NCBI GenBank assembly: GCA_964030475.1
Contig: CAXIPT010000001.1
Coordinates: 23,234,956-23,298,955, forward strand
Direction of reading: 5' to 3'
DNA: 64,000 bases
Source: Tethya wilhelma
Taxonomy: Eukaryota; Porifera; Demospongiae; Tethyida; Tethyidae
The translations under genes were made by a program, and so were the position numbers. The notes beneath the pieces were generated by a model. The model searched no databases. It was not told the DNA's origin and saw only the letters and a list, made by a program, of their open reading frames with translations. Positions 44,757 to 55,913 of the stretch are shown piece by piece (position 1 is the first letter of the stretch; every line of letters begins with the position of its first letter).

Positions 44757-45941
44757 TTAGACTTTCAGAGCAATATCGCACAGTGCATATAGCAGGTCTG
44801 TGGCACAACCTCTTTGTTTCATATCTGTGAAACAGTATGACAACAAATGTTGAATTTCTTGAGAAGAGATGTGTTCAGTAGACGGAAACTCTCCCTGGAC
44901 CGCTACTTTCAACATTATCGTATGCTCACTAATGGTATCAGGCCAAACAGGCCTCTCTCCATACAACTCAAGAAAAATACAACCGATTGCATAGATGTCA
45001 CAGTGGGGACCTATCTCCTCCCCTTTGAGTTGCTCGGCAGACTGAAAGGCTGGGGTACCTGCTTTAATAGTTGTCCTCCCAAAGTGCTGCATACTATGCA
45101 ACACTTTTCCGAGTCCAAAATCAGCCAAAAACACATGTCCACTGCCTGACTCAACCTGGATGGTGACAATACTAAATATAATGCGTAGCTACTTCAGTAT
45201 ATATGCAATCCTACCAAGATGTTTTCCGGTTTTAGGTCCAAATGGATAACTGGTGGGTTACAGGTATGCATAAACACCAACCCATGGAGAATCTGAAGAG
45301 AAATGTTGACTTTCTCCACAAAAGAGAGTTTCACCTTAATTTAATAAAAATAATATTGTACACATGTACACTTAGATATACATCTTGCATAATTTGGCAT
45401 ATACCTTGTTTTGACCAAATAAGATACGATCCAAGTCCTTTCCATTCACCAAATTTGTTACAATGGTAACTGACTGGCGTTCTTCGACTACCCCAAGTAA
45501 TGACAATACATTGGGATGAACAAGTGTCCTATATATATAGCAAAAAAAGGATATAATTATAGTCATCATGGAAACTTTGAGGTATATAGTTACAAAAACT
45601 CACTTATAAACGTCAAGTTCGTTTTTGACAACTTTTTCATTTCCACGAACTGGAATTACTTTGGCAGCCACAAACGTTCCTCGCCAAAGTGCTTTGTATA
45701 CCCTTCCAAATGAGCCAGTTCCTATCGGTTCTACAAGCATCAATTCTTGAGAGCCTTTAACAAAACATAATATTATATAAAATGGATTCAATTTAAAAGA
45801 GGTGCATGGCATATCCATTACAACGCATACATTGTTCCTGGTAAGAACTCTGCAATGAAGCCTTAAGCTTTACAAGATCTTCTTTACAAGTCATTCCATA
45901 GGCCGTGTTCTCTCTCTCTTGCTGGGGATTCTCACAGTCAC
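44757..45941 (-). CDS. Protein kinase with altered HRD motif, 5' exon(s) not found
   Basis: Exons (minus): 45941-45831, 45754-45604, 45529-45405, 45334-45215 and 45155-44757, all consistent in phase. The first visible exon encodes a charged, helical linker (KEDLVKLKASLQSSYQEQ). The kinase domain follows: GTGSFGRVYKALW glycine loop, FVAAKVI Lys, LVHPNVLSLLGVVEE, then HLDLKPENIL, ADFGLGKV and GTPAFQSAEQLKG. Asp and DFG are kept, but Arg of HRD is Leu and the APE position reads SAE. The layout suggests a tyrosine-kinase-like (TKL) serine/threonine kinase in the cytoplasm. Activity is plausible; the missing Arg usually means loss of activation-loop phospho-control. The domain ends shortly after the last helix (DLLYALCDIALKV). 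The start exon must lie above 45941 and I could not define it. Confidence 0.82.
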
Positions 45942-47078
45942 CTGCTTGCCATATATAAATGTATGTGTACTGGTCAGCAAATTACGGGTAGTGCTATAGC
46001 TATAGTCTTTGCATGTTAGCATCTTTTGCTGTCTAGAAGACAAGACTAAGTGCTAGCAATATATCTTATAGAACAATGGCACAGAACAAACAGGTAGGCT
46101 GATAAACAAATTTAGCGGTATAACATGGTCAATAATATACTGTCACATATAGTTAGAAAGAAAAAATGAAGTATGCTGGCCATATAAAGCCAACTTGACC
46201 GTGAAAACTATAACTTTGATGTTAATAGATGGACAATTTGCATAAAGTTGGTCATTACAACTTCAAACTATATACAGAAGCTAACAATAAGCTACTCTAC
46301 ATGCCTACTGCCTCAAATCTCGCTTGCATCTACCGTAGATGGCAGAATTCAGTAAAAATGGTGAAAATAGGTGGCCGATTATTGATCGCTCGATCACGAT
46401 GATATGACAGCTATGTTAGAGACGGTGATACTTGCAATCAGGCCCCCATTTGGAATATCAGTAGCAGGAAGATTGAACTTCTTGATTTCCAGATTTGGTA
46501 GTTCAACCATAAGTTTTAGGGGTTATTTGAGCTGCAGTCCGAAATATGATGGTTTATGGCCGATTGTTGATTTTCTTCGGCCAGCGCTAAATGTCGTCAG
46601 GAAACCTTACAGGTGAGTGGGCGGGGCTTGAAGTCTGCACAACCCAGTGTAACTTTTCATGGGCTATCTTGTGGTACCAAACTTGGAGTAGTTGCACCAG
46701 CTGGTAGGTCAAAAATCGCGTCCGAATTCGATGGTGGCCGATAATTGGTGGTTTACTCTACTTCCTTCCCGGGCTAACTGCCGGACTTACTTGAAAAGGA
46801 TTTCCAGAGAACCAGAATGTGTTGAGCCAACTTTGACAGCACAAAGTAAGTTCTTTTCATGGGTACTACTGTGACATTCCTTGATACTCTTTTCAATCTC
46901 AACTAGGCCTAAACAAAAACTACTGAAAGCTTTGAAACTTAGTGTATAAATTCATGTACTACAATGCAGCCACTGTTGTATGTAGAGTTCAAAGGTCATT
47001 AATTAATTATCCCAAGCTTTTTGTTGGGACTAACCAGTCTCTGATAGTCTCCACACTGTAGTGTTGAAAAAAGTGAAT
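45942..47078. other. Upstream flank of the kinase gene
   Basis: Contains related phrases at 46470-46570 and 46700-46760 (ATTTGGTAGTTC.., GGTGGCCGATAATTGGTGG), suggesting a dispersed repeat with imperfect copies. No exon was recognised. Confidence 0.45.
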
Positions 47079-47457
47079 GAACAAGTAGTAAAAATTTCAA
47101 AAAAATAAGTAGTGTAGGAATGGGCAGTGCGGTAAAAAGCATTGGAACAAGGCATGTCTCAATTTCGGCACATGACTACTTCATTTTTTATGCCCAACTC
47201 TTGGCCGGCAGTTCAGTTTAAGTTGCCTGTCTTGTTATGGTTTACTCCACTGCTTAGCCAACTGATTTAGATTGAAACAACGCAACACAAAGCTATGGTA
47301 TTGCATTTATGACACTGAAGATCCATATTAGGGATTAAGAATAAATCAAAAATGAAGTAGTCATGTGCCGAAATTGAGACATGCCTTGTTCCAATGCTTT
47401 TTACTGCACTGCCCATTCCTACACTACTTATTTTTTTGAATTTTTTACTATTATTAT
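47079..47457. mobile_element. Foldback element, full copy C (best preserved)
   Basis: Arms 47079-47195 and 47345-47457 are almost perfect inverted copies: ACAAGTAGTAAAAATTTC, GTGTAGGAATGGGCAGTGC, GGAACAAGGCATGTCTCAAT, TTCGGCACATGACTACTTC. A short non-coding spacer lies between. Confidence 0.9.
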
Positions 47458-47536
47458 TTCAAATGACACGCCACAACAGGCGCAACAGGACAAACATAAA
47501 CACACAAAGTATTATTAGTAAGTTATATAGTTAGAG

Positions 47537-48470
47537 TTAAATTAAACAGTAAACATAATATATTATTTCGTTCTCTAAATGTACATTCTGTGTAGGATTA
47601 AGTCTTACGACTCGACTCTGAATAAAGTCTGCACAGAGCTCCTGACCAAGCAGGCAAGGCTTCAGAAAAACTGAGATCACCTGAAAGGTTGTTAAAACCA
47701 AAAGGAGTGAAAATGAAAGAGAGGCTGTGAGAGAAGACATCAGAAAGCAAAGAAGAAGAAAGACGAAGAGCAGTAAGAGCCAGATTATGAGAGTGACGAA
47801 GTACCAGATTACGGATGCTAGGTAGACCACTAATGAGATGGAGGATGGCAGTGTGACATCTATTAGGTATTCTCCAAATCTTACGTAGAATGTTATTAAA
47901 GTAGACTTCTAAGGAGCGAAGCTCACTAGAAGCAACAGACCAAAGGGACGCACCATAAAGGGACAGGCAGAAACTTGAGAACAGATGAGTCTTTGTGTGT
48001 GGATCACAACCCGAGAATAGAGAGAGCATTGAGTTGGGCTTCCTGCAGAGATCCCATTTAATAGAGACAATATCAACATTATCGGAAAGATCTTGGCTCA
48101 GACAGTGGCCAAGGTGGTTTACTTGGGACAAGAAAGTGAGAGAGCAGCCAAAGAGACTGAAGCGGTTGGTGTTTAATGCTGACAAGTCGCAACTCATTCG
48201 TTTTGCCCCTCCTGGTCTAGCTCTATCTTTTGCTCTCCAACGTACCGGTATTGTTGAGCAAACGACGAACAGATGTTCACAAGAAGGCGTAGGGCAAACA
48301 AAGAGGGAGTAATGAGGGCTATGTCATCCGCATAACAGACCGCTCCCACATAATGATGGTCCCAATGACAACCAATGCCAAACCTCTCAAGTTCAAGAAG
48401 CAGGTCATCCATGCAGATAAATGGTGAACAAAATTGGGGAAAGGACTCCTCCCTGTCTGACACCACTGGA
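47537..48470 (-). mobile_element. 5'-truncated LINE reverse transcriptase fragment (CR1/Jockey-like)
   Basis: The minus strand encodes the reverse transcriptase active-site block VCYADDIALITPSLFALR (48360-48310), then, after a break, FSLFGCSLTFLSQVNHLGH, SFCLSLYGASLWSVAS, LEVYFNNILRKIWRIPNRCH and HTAILHLISGLPS, typical of the C-terminal part of non-LTR retrotransposon ORF2. It is truncated near 48520. A piece that should lie between (FNADKSQLIRFAPP) is encoded on the opposite strand at 48166-48210, so about 100 bases look inverted. The element is dead. Confidence 0.82.
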
Positions 48471-48540
48471 TACGTACAGGAAACTGATTAGAAGTACACA
48501 TATTCCATCGGACAGACATTTTCTGATTGGAATACCAAAG

Positions 48541-48660
48541 TTTGAAGTAGTCATGTGCCGAAATTTAAAGTCCCAGTCTTGTTTCCTTCCTTTTTACAGC
48601 ACTGCCCATTAATTCCTACACTGCTAATTTTCAAGTATGAAATTTTTACTATACTTGTTG
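48541..48660. repeat. Solo right arm of the foldback family
   Basis: GAAGTAGTCATGTGCCGAAA to GCACTGCCCATTAATTCC matches the right arm of 47345-47457. No left arm lies next to it; it abuts the truncated LINE end. Confidence 0.8.
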
Positions 48661-48729
48661 TATCAATGCATAATAATAAAGTATTATTCTCATAATATGC
48701 TGTAGCATGCATGTGCAGAGTAGCTACCA

Positions 48730-49440
48730 TAAACGTGGAAATATTGGCGGTCATTTAATTTGGCAATTTTGGTCTGGCTGCCTCCAACAAAAATATTGGC
48801 GGTCATTGATTAAACACTCACAGAATTATAATTATATATGTATGATAAAAATATTGACAGTACATTAAATTGGGCAATTTCCGAGCCGATCGCCAAATTG
48901 CAAAATTTAATGTACCGCCAATATTTCTACTTTACAGTATATAAATTATAGCTGTTTGTTTTCTATTTAATTATTGTATTCTTCAATAATTTCATTAACT
49001 GTAATACACTTTCCAAATGAAACATAATCGGGGGGCATCAATTGCAAGTTATAATCTAGCATATTAAATTTTGATAGTTATGGTAACCCAGAAGCCTATA
49101 TATAGCTTAATTTTTAGGATCCATGTATCAAAAATTAAGTTGCAACTATAATATTATCATGCATGCAATTAATGCAATTACTTTGACAATCTTGGCAACA
49201 TACATATGTACATGTACATATGCAGACAGGAAGTGTTTCAACCACAATAAGTAGATATGTACAACTTATTGGAATGATGGAAAATAATATTGGTGGGCAT
49301 TTAATTTGGCAATTTTGCTCAGACCGCTTCCCATAAAATATTGGCGGTTTTAAATTTGGCGTTTTCCTCCCTTGCGCAACTGGTGGTTTGGTGATTGATC
49401 GGTGTAAAAACCACCAAATTAAATGCGTACATGTAAACTG
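48730..49440. repeat. Two AT-rich TIR elements with GGAAATATTGGCGGT-like ends
   Basis: AAATATTGGCGGTCATTTAAT (48738) is mirrored by TTAATGTACCGCCAATATTT (to about 48930). A second cluster lies at 49285-49440. Related to 4260-4800 and 10330-10530. Confidence 0.65.
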
Positions 49441-50039
49441 TTTTTCGCTCTATTGCAATACATTCAAATGTAATGTATTTTAACGTTTACGGTAGTTTCT
49501 TGTGCAATCATTCAGGAAGAGAAGGCATTGCAGTATATGAAATTTGTGATATAGTCTTAGAAGAGATCACCTCAAGATGTCAGTGTACAGCACCAAAAGA
49601 AAACTCGATCCTTTCAGCGGCATTTATTTCTCACAACCAGACTGTACATACCTACAGAAGTCATTGGCACACAGACTTACAATGCTATAGTAGACTACAC
49701 TCTGACCCCAGTCTCACCATCCAGTGGTACACTGTGAAACTAGATCCAATGTGCATGCCCAGGCAGCATTTCCTCCCTGGGAGACCCAGAGTGTGTAGGG
49801 GAGAGGTCTCATTGTGATGATCCCAACATAGCCCACTGTGTGGATGTGTGCATGCAAGCCATCCTTAGACTATAAATGCCCATAGATTATTTTGCTTAGT
49901 AGTGTAGTGTAGATCAATTTTGTAAAGGACCATTATTTCTTTTTTTTTTTCCTCCTAGCTTAAGCTGATAAGACATGCATGCATGCATGCAATATGCAAA
50001 TTATTAGTCAAAGAATAATCAATTGGCTTTCCATAACCT
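49441..50039 (+). other. Open stretch without recognised function (49473-49817), then AT-rich spacer
   Basis: A 114-codon open stretch (CNHSGREGIAVYEICDIVLE, RCQCTA, DPSLTIQWYTV) has a somewhat protein-like composition but no splice support, signal peptide or recognisable domain. It could be an exon relic of an extracellular protein or chance. The rest is non-coding. Confidence 0.3.
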
Positions 50040-51543
50040 GAAATAATTATAATAATTATTATTCCAGCACTGTTCTTGTTAGAACATACTGTGCATATAC
50101 AATTCTTGACATTATTTTCAGAGGCCTTGATTTTGAATAGCATACTTATAATACATGTTGTTCATCTTGTATAAGTGAATATTCTACTAAATTATTGAAC
50201 GAAACAAAAAAATAAATAATATGAGCTCACTGAGTGTACACCTGGGGCAATAGTCTCTCACAAACATCAGACCCTAGTTCTCTGCTGTTTGAGGTACCAG
50301 CTAGTTTAGCCATACGGGATCCAAACTGAATAGCTCTCTTTGGAAGGGCACTTGCACTGGGACATCCTAGCGACAATGCAGCTTCTCTCAGGAGTCTCTT
50401 CTCACCCACACCTCTGGGCAGGGAGAGATCAGTCTAGGATACAGAGGAGGACAATAGGATGATTATTATGAACAACAACTATGATAAAACACCATCACTG
50501 TACACCACATTACTCAGTTTGTAACTACATCAATGTATAGAGGATGTGCGGGTACAAAATACTGTATCTTGACTGTGATCATCTGGCTATACTTGCATGG
50601 CTAGTAGAGAGAATTATGACCATGCATGCAGATTGACCCCATTGGCGTTATCTGGTTTGTAATAATTATTTTGATGAAAGGACAATAATATCCAACTACA
50701 TCATTTAAGTGTGAAATGGGCACTGCATGTCTTCGAATTCATCTTCAGGTTTCAGTTGTTTCCATTTCAACATAATAATCACTGTCTATTAGGTAAATTG
50801 GGTAAGAATTATAAATTTGTGACATGCAGGACTGAATCAACAAAAATATTTTCAAAACACTAATAATGCTTAGTTTCAAATTCACCAAGTTAAATGTGAA
50901 CTAAATATTTACAATAATACTGATCATTAAAATGGCTAACTATAATACAGAACACATACCGTATAGCAGGAAATATTCGTGGGGGGAAATTTTTTCATTT
51001 TCGTCTTGAGTAGAAATTCGCGGAAAGCTGCCAAACCGCGAAATTCGCAAAAAATTTCCCCCTTACAAAAATTTCCCGCTATACAGTATTCATTAGCTAC
51101 AAGCCAGCTATAATATCACAATAGACTATACAGATTAATTTATATGAAACAGCTCTTGCTATACTTATAGCTAGACAGATTTTGCACAGTGACGGTTGGT
51201 TGTGAATATAATAATTATCATGGAAGCAATTCTTACCTTGTTCCACATGGGAAGCTGTTGAAGAAATGTCACAACCTCTTCATCCAGAAATGGAAACTGC
51301 CCCTCTCTCTGATGATCAGCAATGCACCTGTATTTATTTAAACAACTTTGACCTCCGAAAATATGCCTCCCATTGTGGTGCTCTAATTTAGATATTATTA
51401 TTTAGATTCGGCCAGGAGATAAAACTAACATTCTATTCCTAGTCGAAGGTATTGATTGACAAGAGCCAAGTCTGACTTAGTTCCCTGTCTAATTCAGTTA
51501 CATGACACAAAGTGTGTGGCAAGTAGCTATACGACTGATCATG
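50040..51543 (-). pseudogene. Inverted duplicate of the last two ASNSD1-like exons with introns
   Basis: Exons 51327-51237 and 50433-50227 (minus) copy 20418-20508 and 21389-21595, keeping splice sites, the intervening intron and flanks out to about 20201 and 21760. Both exons remain open, with few changes (MWNK for MWSK, RGVGEK for RGEGEK, ALSLG for ALLLG). As introns are kept, it is a DNA-level duplication, not a retrocopy. No upstream exons accompany it, so it is not a functional gene as seen. Confidence 0.9.
50956..51090. mobile_element. Rearranged copy of the TATAGCGGGAAATTT element
   Basis: Counterpart of 20657-20851 inside the inverted duplicate. It keeps both ends but is about 60 bases shorter in the middle. 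Confidence 0.75.
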
Positions 51544-52439
51544 CTCATGGGCCATTAGACAAAGAATTAAAAGAAGGAGGAAATTAATAGCTACAGAACT
51601 TGTTTGTTTCTACATCCATTCTACAAGCACTCACTACCAACACAACAATTTCAAATCTACAACACAAACTGGTAAAAGACAGCATACACCTGAGATACAG
51701 ACAATAGAAATAAAGCACTGCACATCTACATCTCCAAACCTCTTTATTTTGTCAGGAGCCTATACAGCCATCCAGCAATAACAGTTACTATGCTGTACTT
51801 GGATATATGTATGGGTTGAAACAGGCTTTGTTCAGCAACCAGAGATCTAAAAAACAGATAAGGTTTGGAAGCCAACTGGTGTACAGGAATAGACTAGCTA
51901 CTATTCTCTGCTCCAATGTCAGTGAGCTCTAGCAGCTTATTGGTAAGAGCATTCAACTAGAAACCAAAGAGCTAGGGTTCGAATCTCAACTAAATCTCAA
52001 GACTTTTTTCCTTCAAAACTTCATGTAAAATAGTTTGACCAGCAGAGCTAAGGTGATGCACATTACTAGAATACACCAACAGTGGTTAGTTAGTAGCAAC
52101 ACTCTACACACACATGTACTAACCTACAGTACATAAGTACTAAGGTTCACCCTCAAGACAATTGAGACTGTGTCTGGGCTTATGGGATAGGCCAATGATA
52201 TTAATAGGCCACAATCTATTAATAAACTTATCCACTGTGGAGTGTGTGGGTACATCCAATAGTACACCTGCACACACACACAGGAGTGTGTAAGCAATAT
52301 AGATAGACTCTTAAGTCTGTAAGAAGAGAAAAATTCAATTTGGAGCAGAAAATTTTGCAAACAGCATTCACTTGAAGATAACAAACAATTGGAGACTCTA
52401 AAAACAGCCAAAATTAATGCATGGGTACACCACACACAC

Positions 52440-52506
<67 letters not shown>

Positions 52507-53790
52507 AAATACGTCTGAACTTGTTTCACACAGTAAGACAGCATTACTATCCTAGGGCACATAAACAGTGCACATAATGTACAAGTACAAGGCAATCCAC
52601 ACATAAACACACAGTGGCAGTACAGGTACAACAGCATTTGGTGGATGGACCAGACCAGGAGACATTTAGGCAAGGTGCCAAATTGAGAGTAGAGGGCAGT
52701 GGAGAGCTAAAGGAGAGACTAGTCATGTGGTCAAGAGTCCATGTAGAGGAACACAAAATTACCACACACAACACAAGCAGACCAGGACAATGGCAGTGGA
52801 GAAATATGGAATAACATTATAGGTAATACTGAGTCCTAGCAGTATAAGGATAATACAAAAGGCATTGAGGTTACAGTGTAATGGAAGTACACATGTAAAA
52901 GCTTGCTACAAACTACATGTATTAGTACACATACACATGTATAGATATAATGCATTTTATTCCAATGGAGAGCTTTGTTTTCAAAAGGTTATTTCATTAT
53001 TGAGTGCGATTACAGGGCTCTCCTCAACTTGTCAGTTCATTATTTATAAGATGGCAAAGCCTTCTTTAGCACCACACTTCATTAATTATTGAGCGTGATC
53101 ACAGGGTTTACCTTAAATTATCAGCTCGTCACTAAAGCCTTCCAATTGCTCACCTCAATTCCACACATCGTTATCAACAAACAATTACAGGGTTCACCTC
53201 ACACAGAACCAACTCACATCAAACAGGCACATCAAATAATGCTATAAAAGCTACTTCACATGTACCCACATACAATGTACTTCCCCTCTCACTCTAGACA
53301 GTCAGAGGTGTAATGTACACAGTGGAAGCTGGAAGTGGACACACACTTCCTCTCTGAAGTGAAGGGATTCAAAACACACCAATCACACACCATTAGACTG
53401 ATCCAATTGTCTACTCCCAAAGTCCCTTCTAAGAGGTGACACAGACATACAGACTAGGGATGGAGCCATTTCACAGGGAAATGAACATAAGATCATCAGA
53501 ACCAATGGCAATTTGAACCCAGTAGCAGACATCAATGAGGAATTTCACACAAAATACTATACACTGTAAGTGCACCTCATATTATTGCTGAAGATTAAAG
53601 TATTTCAAACGACTTACTAAGTGTATGTGGAAACTTGTTCCAAGGCATAAAAAGTCCAGACACTTACACTTGTGACTTGAATATAAAATAAGTTTGGTGC
53701 ATGAAAGCTATATACAGTATTTGTAAAATTTCACAAAATTAGCCTACCTGTTAGCTAACAGGTAGGCTAACTAGTTAGATGGAAACATCG
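51544..53790. other. Intergenic sequence with SINE trace and (AG)n
   Basis: No gene. A tRNA-like stretch at 51930-52010 has an A-box (TTGGTAAGAGC) and B-box (GGGTTCGAATCTC) but stems do not pair, so it is SINE-derived. (AG)n occupies 52442-52504. A second weak B-box (GGGTTCAAATTGCC, minus) lies near 53510. Three GGGTT/CACCTCA phrases at 53000-53220 suggest a degenerate ~100-bp repeat. Confidence 0.5.
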
Positions 53791-53792
53791 TT

Positions 53793-54432
53793 GGGCGAGC
53801 CTGAGCGAAGGATCTTCATTCACAGGACCATGCTATCACAAGACGGTAGACAAGAGCATGATTCTAGCCTATATGAGTACAACTCGAGGCCATGGACAAG
53901 CGGGCTAGCTGCCCATTCACCTGGGAAGGAGGCTGTGTCAGTGAAGAAACAAGCTAGGCTTAGCTGAATGTGAGTGGCAGTACTGCCAGGCTTAGCTGAC
54001 TGTGAGTGGCAGTACTGAGCTGAGCTGACTGTGAGTGGCAGTACCGGGCTGAGCTGACTGTGAGTGGCAGTACTGGGCTGAGCTGACTGCATGTGAGTGG
54101 CAGTATACTGTCAGGCTGCATGAGCTGACTGTGAGTGGCAGTACTTGGCTGAGCTGACTGTGAGTGGCAGACTGCCATTATTGTCAGAGAAAAACTAACT
54201 TGAAGGTCTTTTTCAGAGTCGATCTGTGCACGTCCAGCTTTAGCCATAGATAATGTTCTTCGATTTTGCGTGCGCACGTGTAAATAGAAATACCGTAAAT
54301 AAATCTGAGGCCAGGATGTTTAATTTTTTAAACTTTTCGCGTAATTTGAGCATAGCTATTCCGGTTTGGTCAACGCCGTTACAGTTGCCTCAATGTTTCA
54401 CCGTTCCAATGGGGCTCGCTCAGGCTCGCCCC
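53793..54432. mobile_element. Second element with GGGCGAGCCTGAGCG ends
   Basis: GGGCGAGCCTGAGCG at 53794 is mirrored by CGCTCAGGCTCGCCCC at about 54417-54432, as in the 16702-18382 element. The interior contains the minisatellite at 53957-54175. Confidence 0.6.
53957..54175. repeat. Minisatellite, seven units of 27-36 bp
   Basis: Core GCTGACTGTGAGTGGCAGTA repeated with variable linkers (CTGGGCTGA, CTGTCAGGCTGCATGA). Confidence 0.93.
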
Positions 54433-54669
54433 AATAATTCAGGAGCAATTGTAATCAATAGGAATATATTACAGGGGCACCTCGTACTATATTATGACCA
54501 CAGTACAGTGTATAATCATAATGATGTGAACAAAGTGTATTTCAAGAGGCCTACAGCACACAGTGTGAGTGAAGCTCAATCTGTTTATTGTTGCAAACAC
54601 AGGCACTAAGAAACATTACATTCCAATAGAGCCTTGACCATATGGTTCAAGTATAGCTACAGTACATTT

Positions 54670-54729
<60 letters not shown>

Positions 54730-55433
54730 GAAGTACTGCACTTCAACAAAAAGCATCCACGAAGCATTTTTGGAAGACACTTTGTCTTGAGAATGTCAAC
54801 AACAATGTTCAACTTTTTTGAAGTAGGTCTTATTCACTTCCTTGTGATTAGGATATGTAATGTCATTACAGAAGACACTACCACAGTGTGTGTGAGTGTG
54901 TGTGTGTGTGTCCACGTGGCTCTACAACTTAACTGATGTCGATCTAGTGTAGATGCTGTACTGCTTTAACGGTATATACAACCATTAACTAATGTGCTGG
55001 TTGTTAGACACTGACTCCCATATGTAATGTACAATGTATTTAGAATCACACACACAGGGNCAGAGTATGAACATAAGCATCCAGTGATCTAAAACAAAAA
55101 GAAAATGCAGGATATAATTGTCTAATGTCCATCTTGAATACAATAATATCTCTTTGATGCTATGTAGAGAAAAAACAACAACAACAAAAAGGGAGGTGGG
55201 GGGGTTGGTGTATTTTTTGTTGGTTATAAGGCATTTGGTATGCTTTGTAACAACATAACACTGCTAAGCATATGTGCACAAGCAAAGAACATTCACACAA
55301 GCAATTTTGCTCACATGAGTAAACAAGAATTTAATCAAGTTTTAATCAGAAAATAAGGTAATTCACATAATATCTGCTAAAAACGTATTTAAATGGTTAG
55401 CTGCAAGTGAACCACACTTATAATTAGACTCAC
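54433..55433. other. Spacer with (CA)n and an assembly join
   Basis: (CA)n at 54671-54725, a short (GT)n near 54888-54912, and a single N at 55060. A possible last exon of the next gene could start at 55089 (minus, after TTTTGTTTTAG) but runs into the N. Confidence 0.5.
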
Positions 55434-55713
55434 CATCCACTGCTCATCCTCAAATTTGGGCCTTTTTGAGTCTTTTGCCGCAACACCTTTGGCCCCTGTC
55501 TGTTCTCGCTTTTTCTTTGCCTGCTTGATGTAATGAGCAATCACTGCAAGGAAAAGAAACCGAGTTACTTAGTAAGTATGACGACCAAATTGCGTTTTAA
55601 CAGTAGTAGGACCGTGGCTGGGTACCTTGGTCTCTGCTAGTCCTTTGGAGAGAGCCTACATCACTAGAACTATCCTTAGAACCCAGACCGGATTCTACCT
55701 CCTCAGAACTCAT
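55434..55713 (-). CDS. Small Lys-rich protein, first two exons
   Basis: Exon 1 55713-55626 (ATG 55713) and exon 2 55543-55434 join in phase (CAAG + TG). They encode an acidic/Ser-rich start (MSSEEVESGLG, KDSSSD) followed by a basic helix (VIAHYIKQAKKKREQTG) and KRPKFEDEQW. Exon 2 ends at a GTGAGT donor at Met67. The last exon is uncertain because of the gap at 55060. No signal peptide or membrane segment was seen; the basic helix suggests a nuclear or RNA/DNA-associated role, which is inference. I do not recognise the family. Confidence 0.68.
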
Positions 55714-55913
55714 AGTTATTTCTTCCTGAAACGACTGACTGGCTGACTAAGCCAACAAAAAACAGCAAGAACTGAAAGACTCATGAAAATTCGAACTACA
55801 GTGACACCACGAGGCACACTACCTTCTTTAAGGCGCATGCGCAAAGAAACTTGCGGTTGGTTTCTGAGTTAGTTAACACGTGAAAGGCCTTAAGGCCAGA
55901 TCTAGATCTAGGT
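55714..55913. promoter_or_regulatory. Short bidirectional promoter region
   Basis: Only 200 bases separate the two divergent start codons. GGCGCATGCGC and CACGTG (E-box) motifs occur at about 55832 and 55878. No TATA box is evident in either direction. Confidence 0.55.

Noticed and set aside
47995..48312. Plus-strand protein-coding gene
   Set aside because: The only recognisable part is the LINE block NADKSQLIRF, explained as an inverted piece of the minus-strand LINE.
49473..49817. 114-codon gene
   Set aside because: No splice or domain support; kept only as a low-confidence open stretch.
51930..52010. Functional tRNA gene
   Set aside because: A- and B-boxes are present, but anticodon and T stems mispair.
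53820..54277. Ser/Gln-rich repeat protein on the minus strand
   Set aside because: Frames follow the 27-36 bp minisatellite with variable linkers; no conserved start or splice sites.
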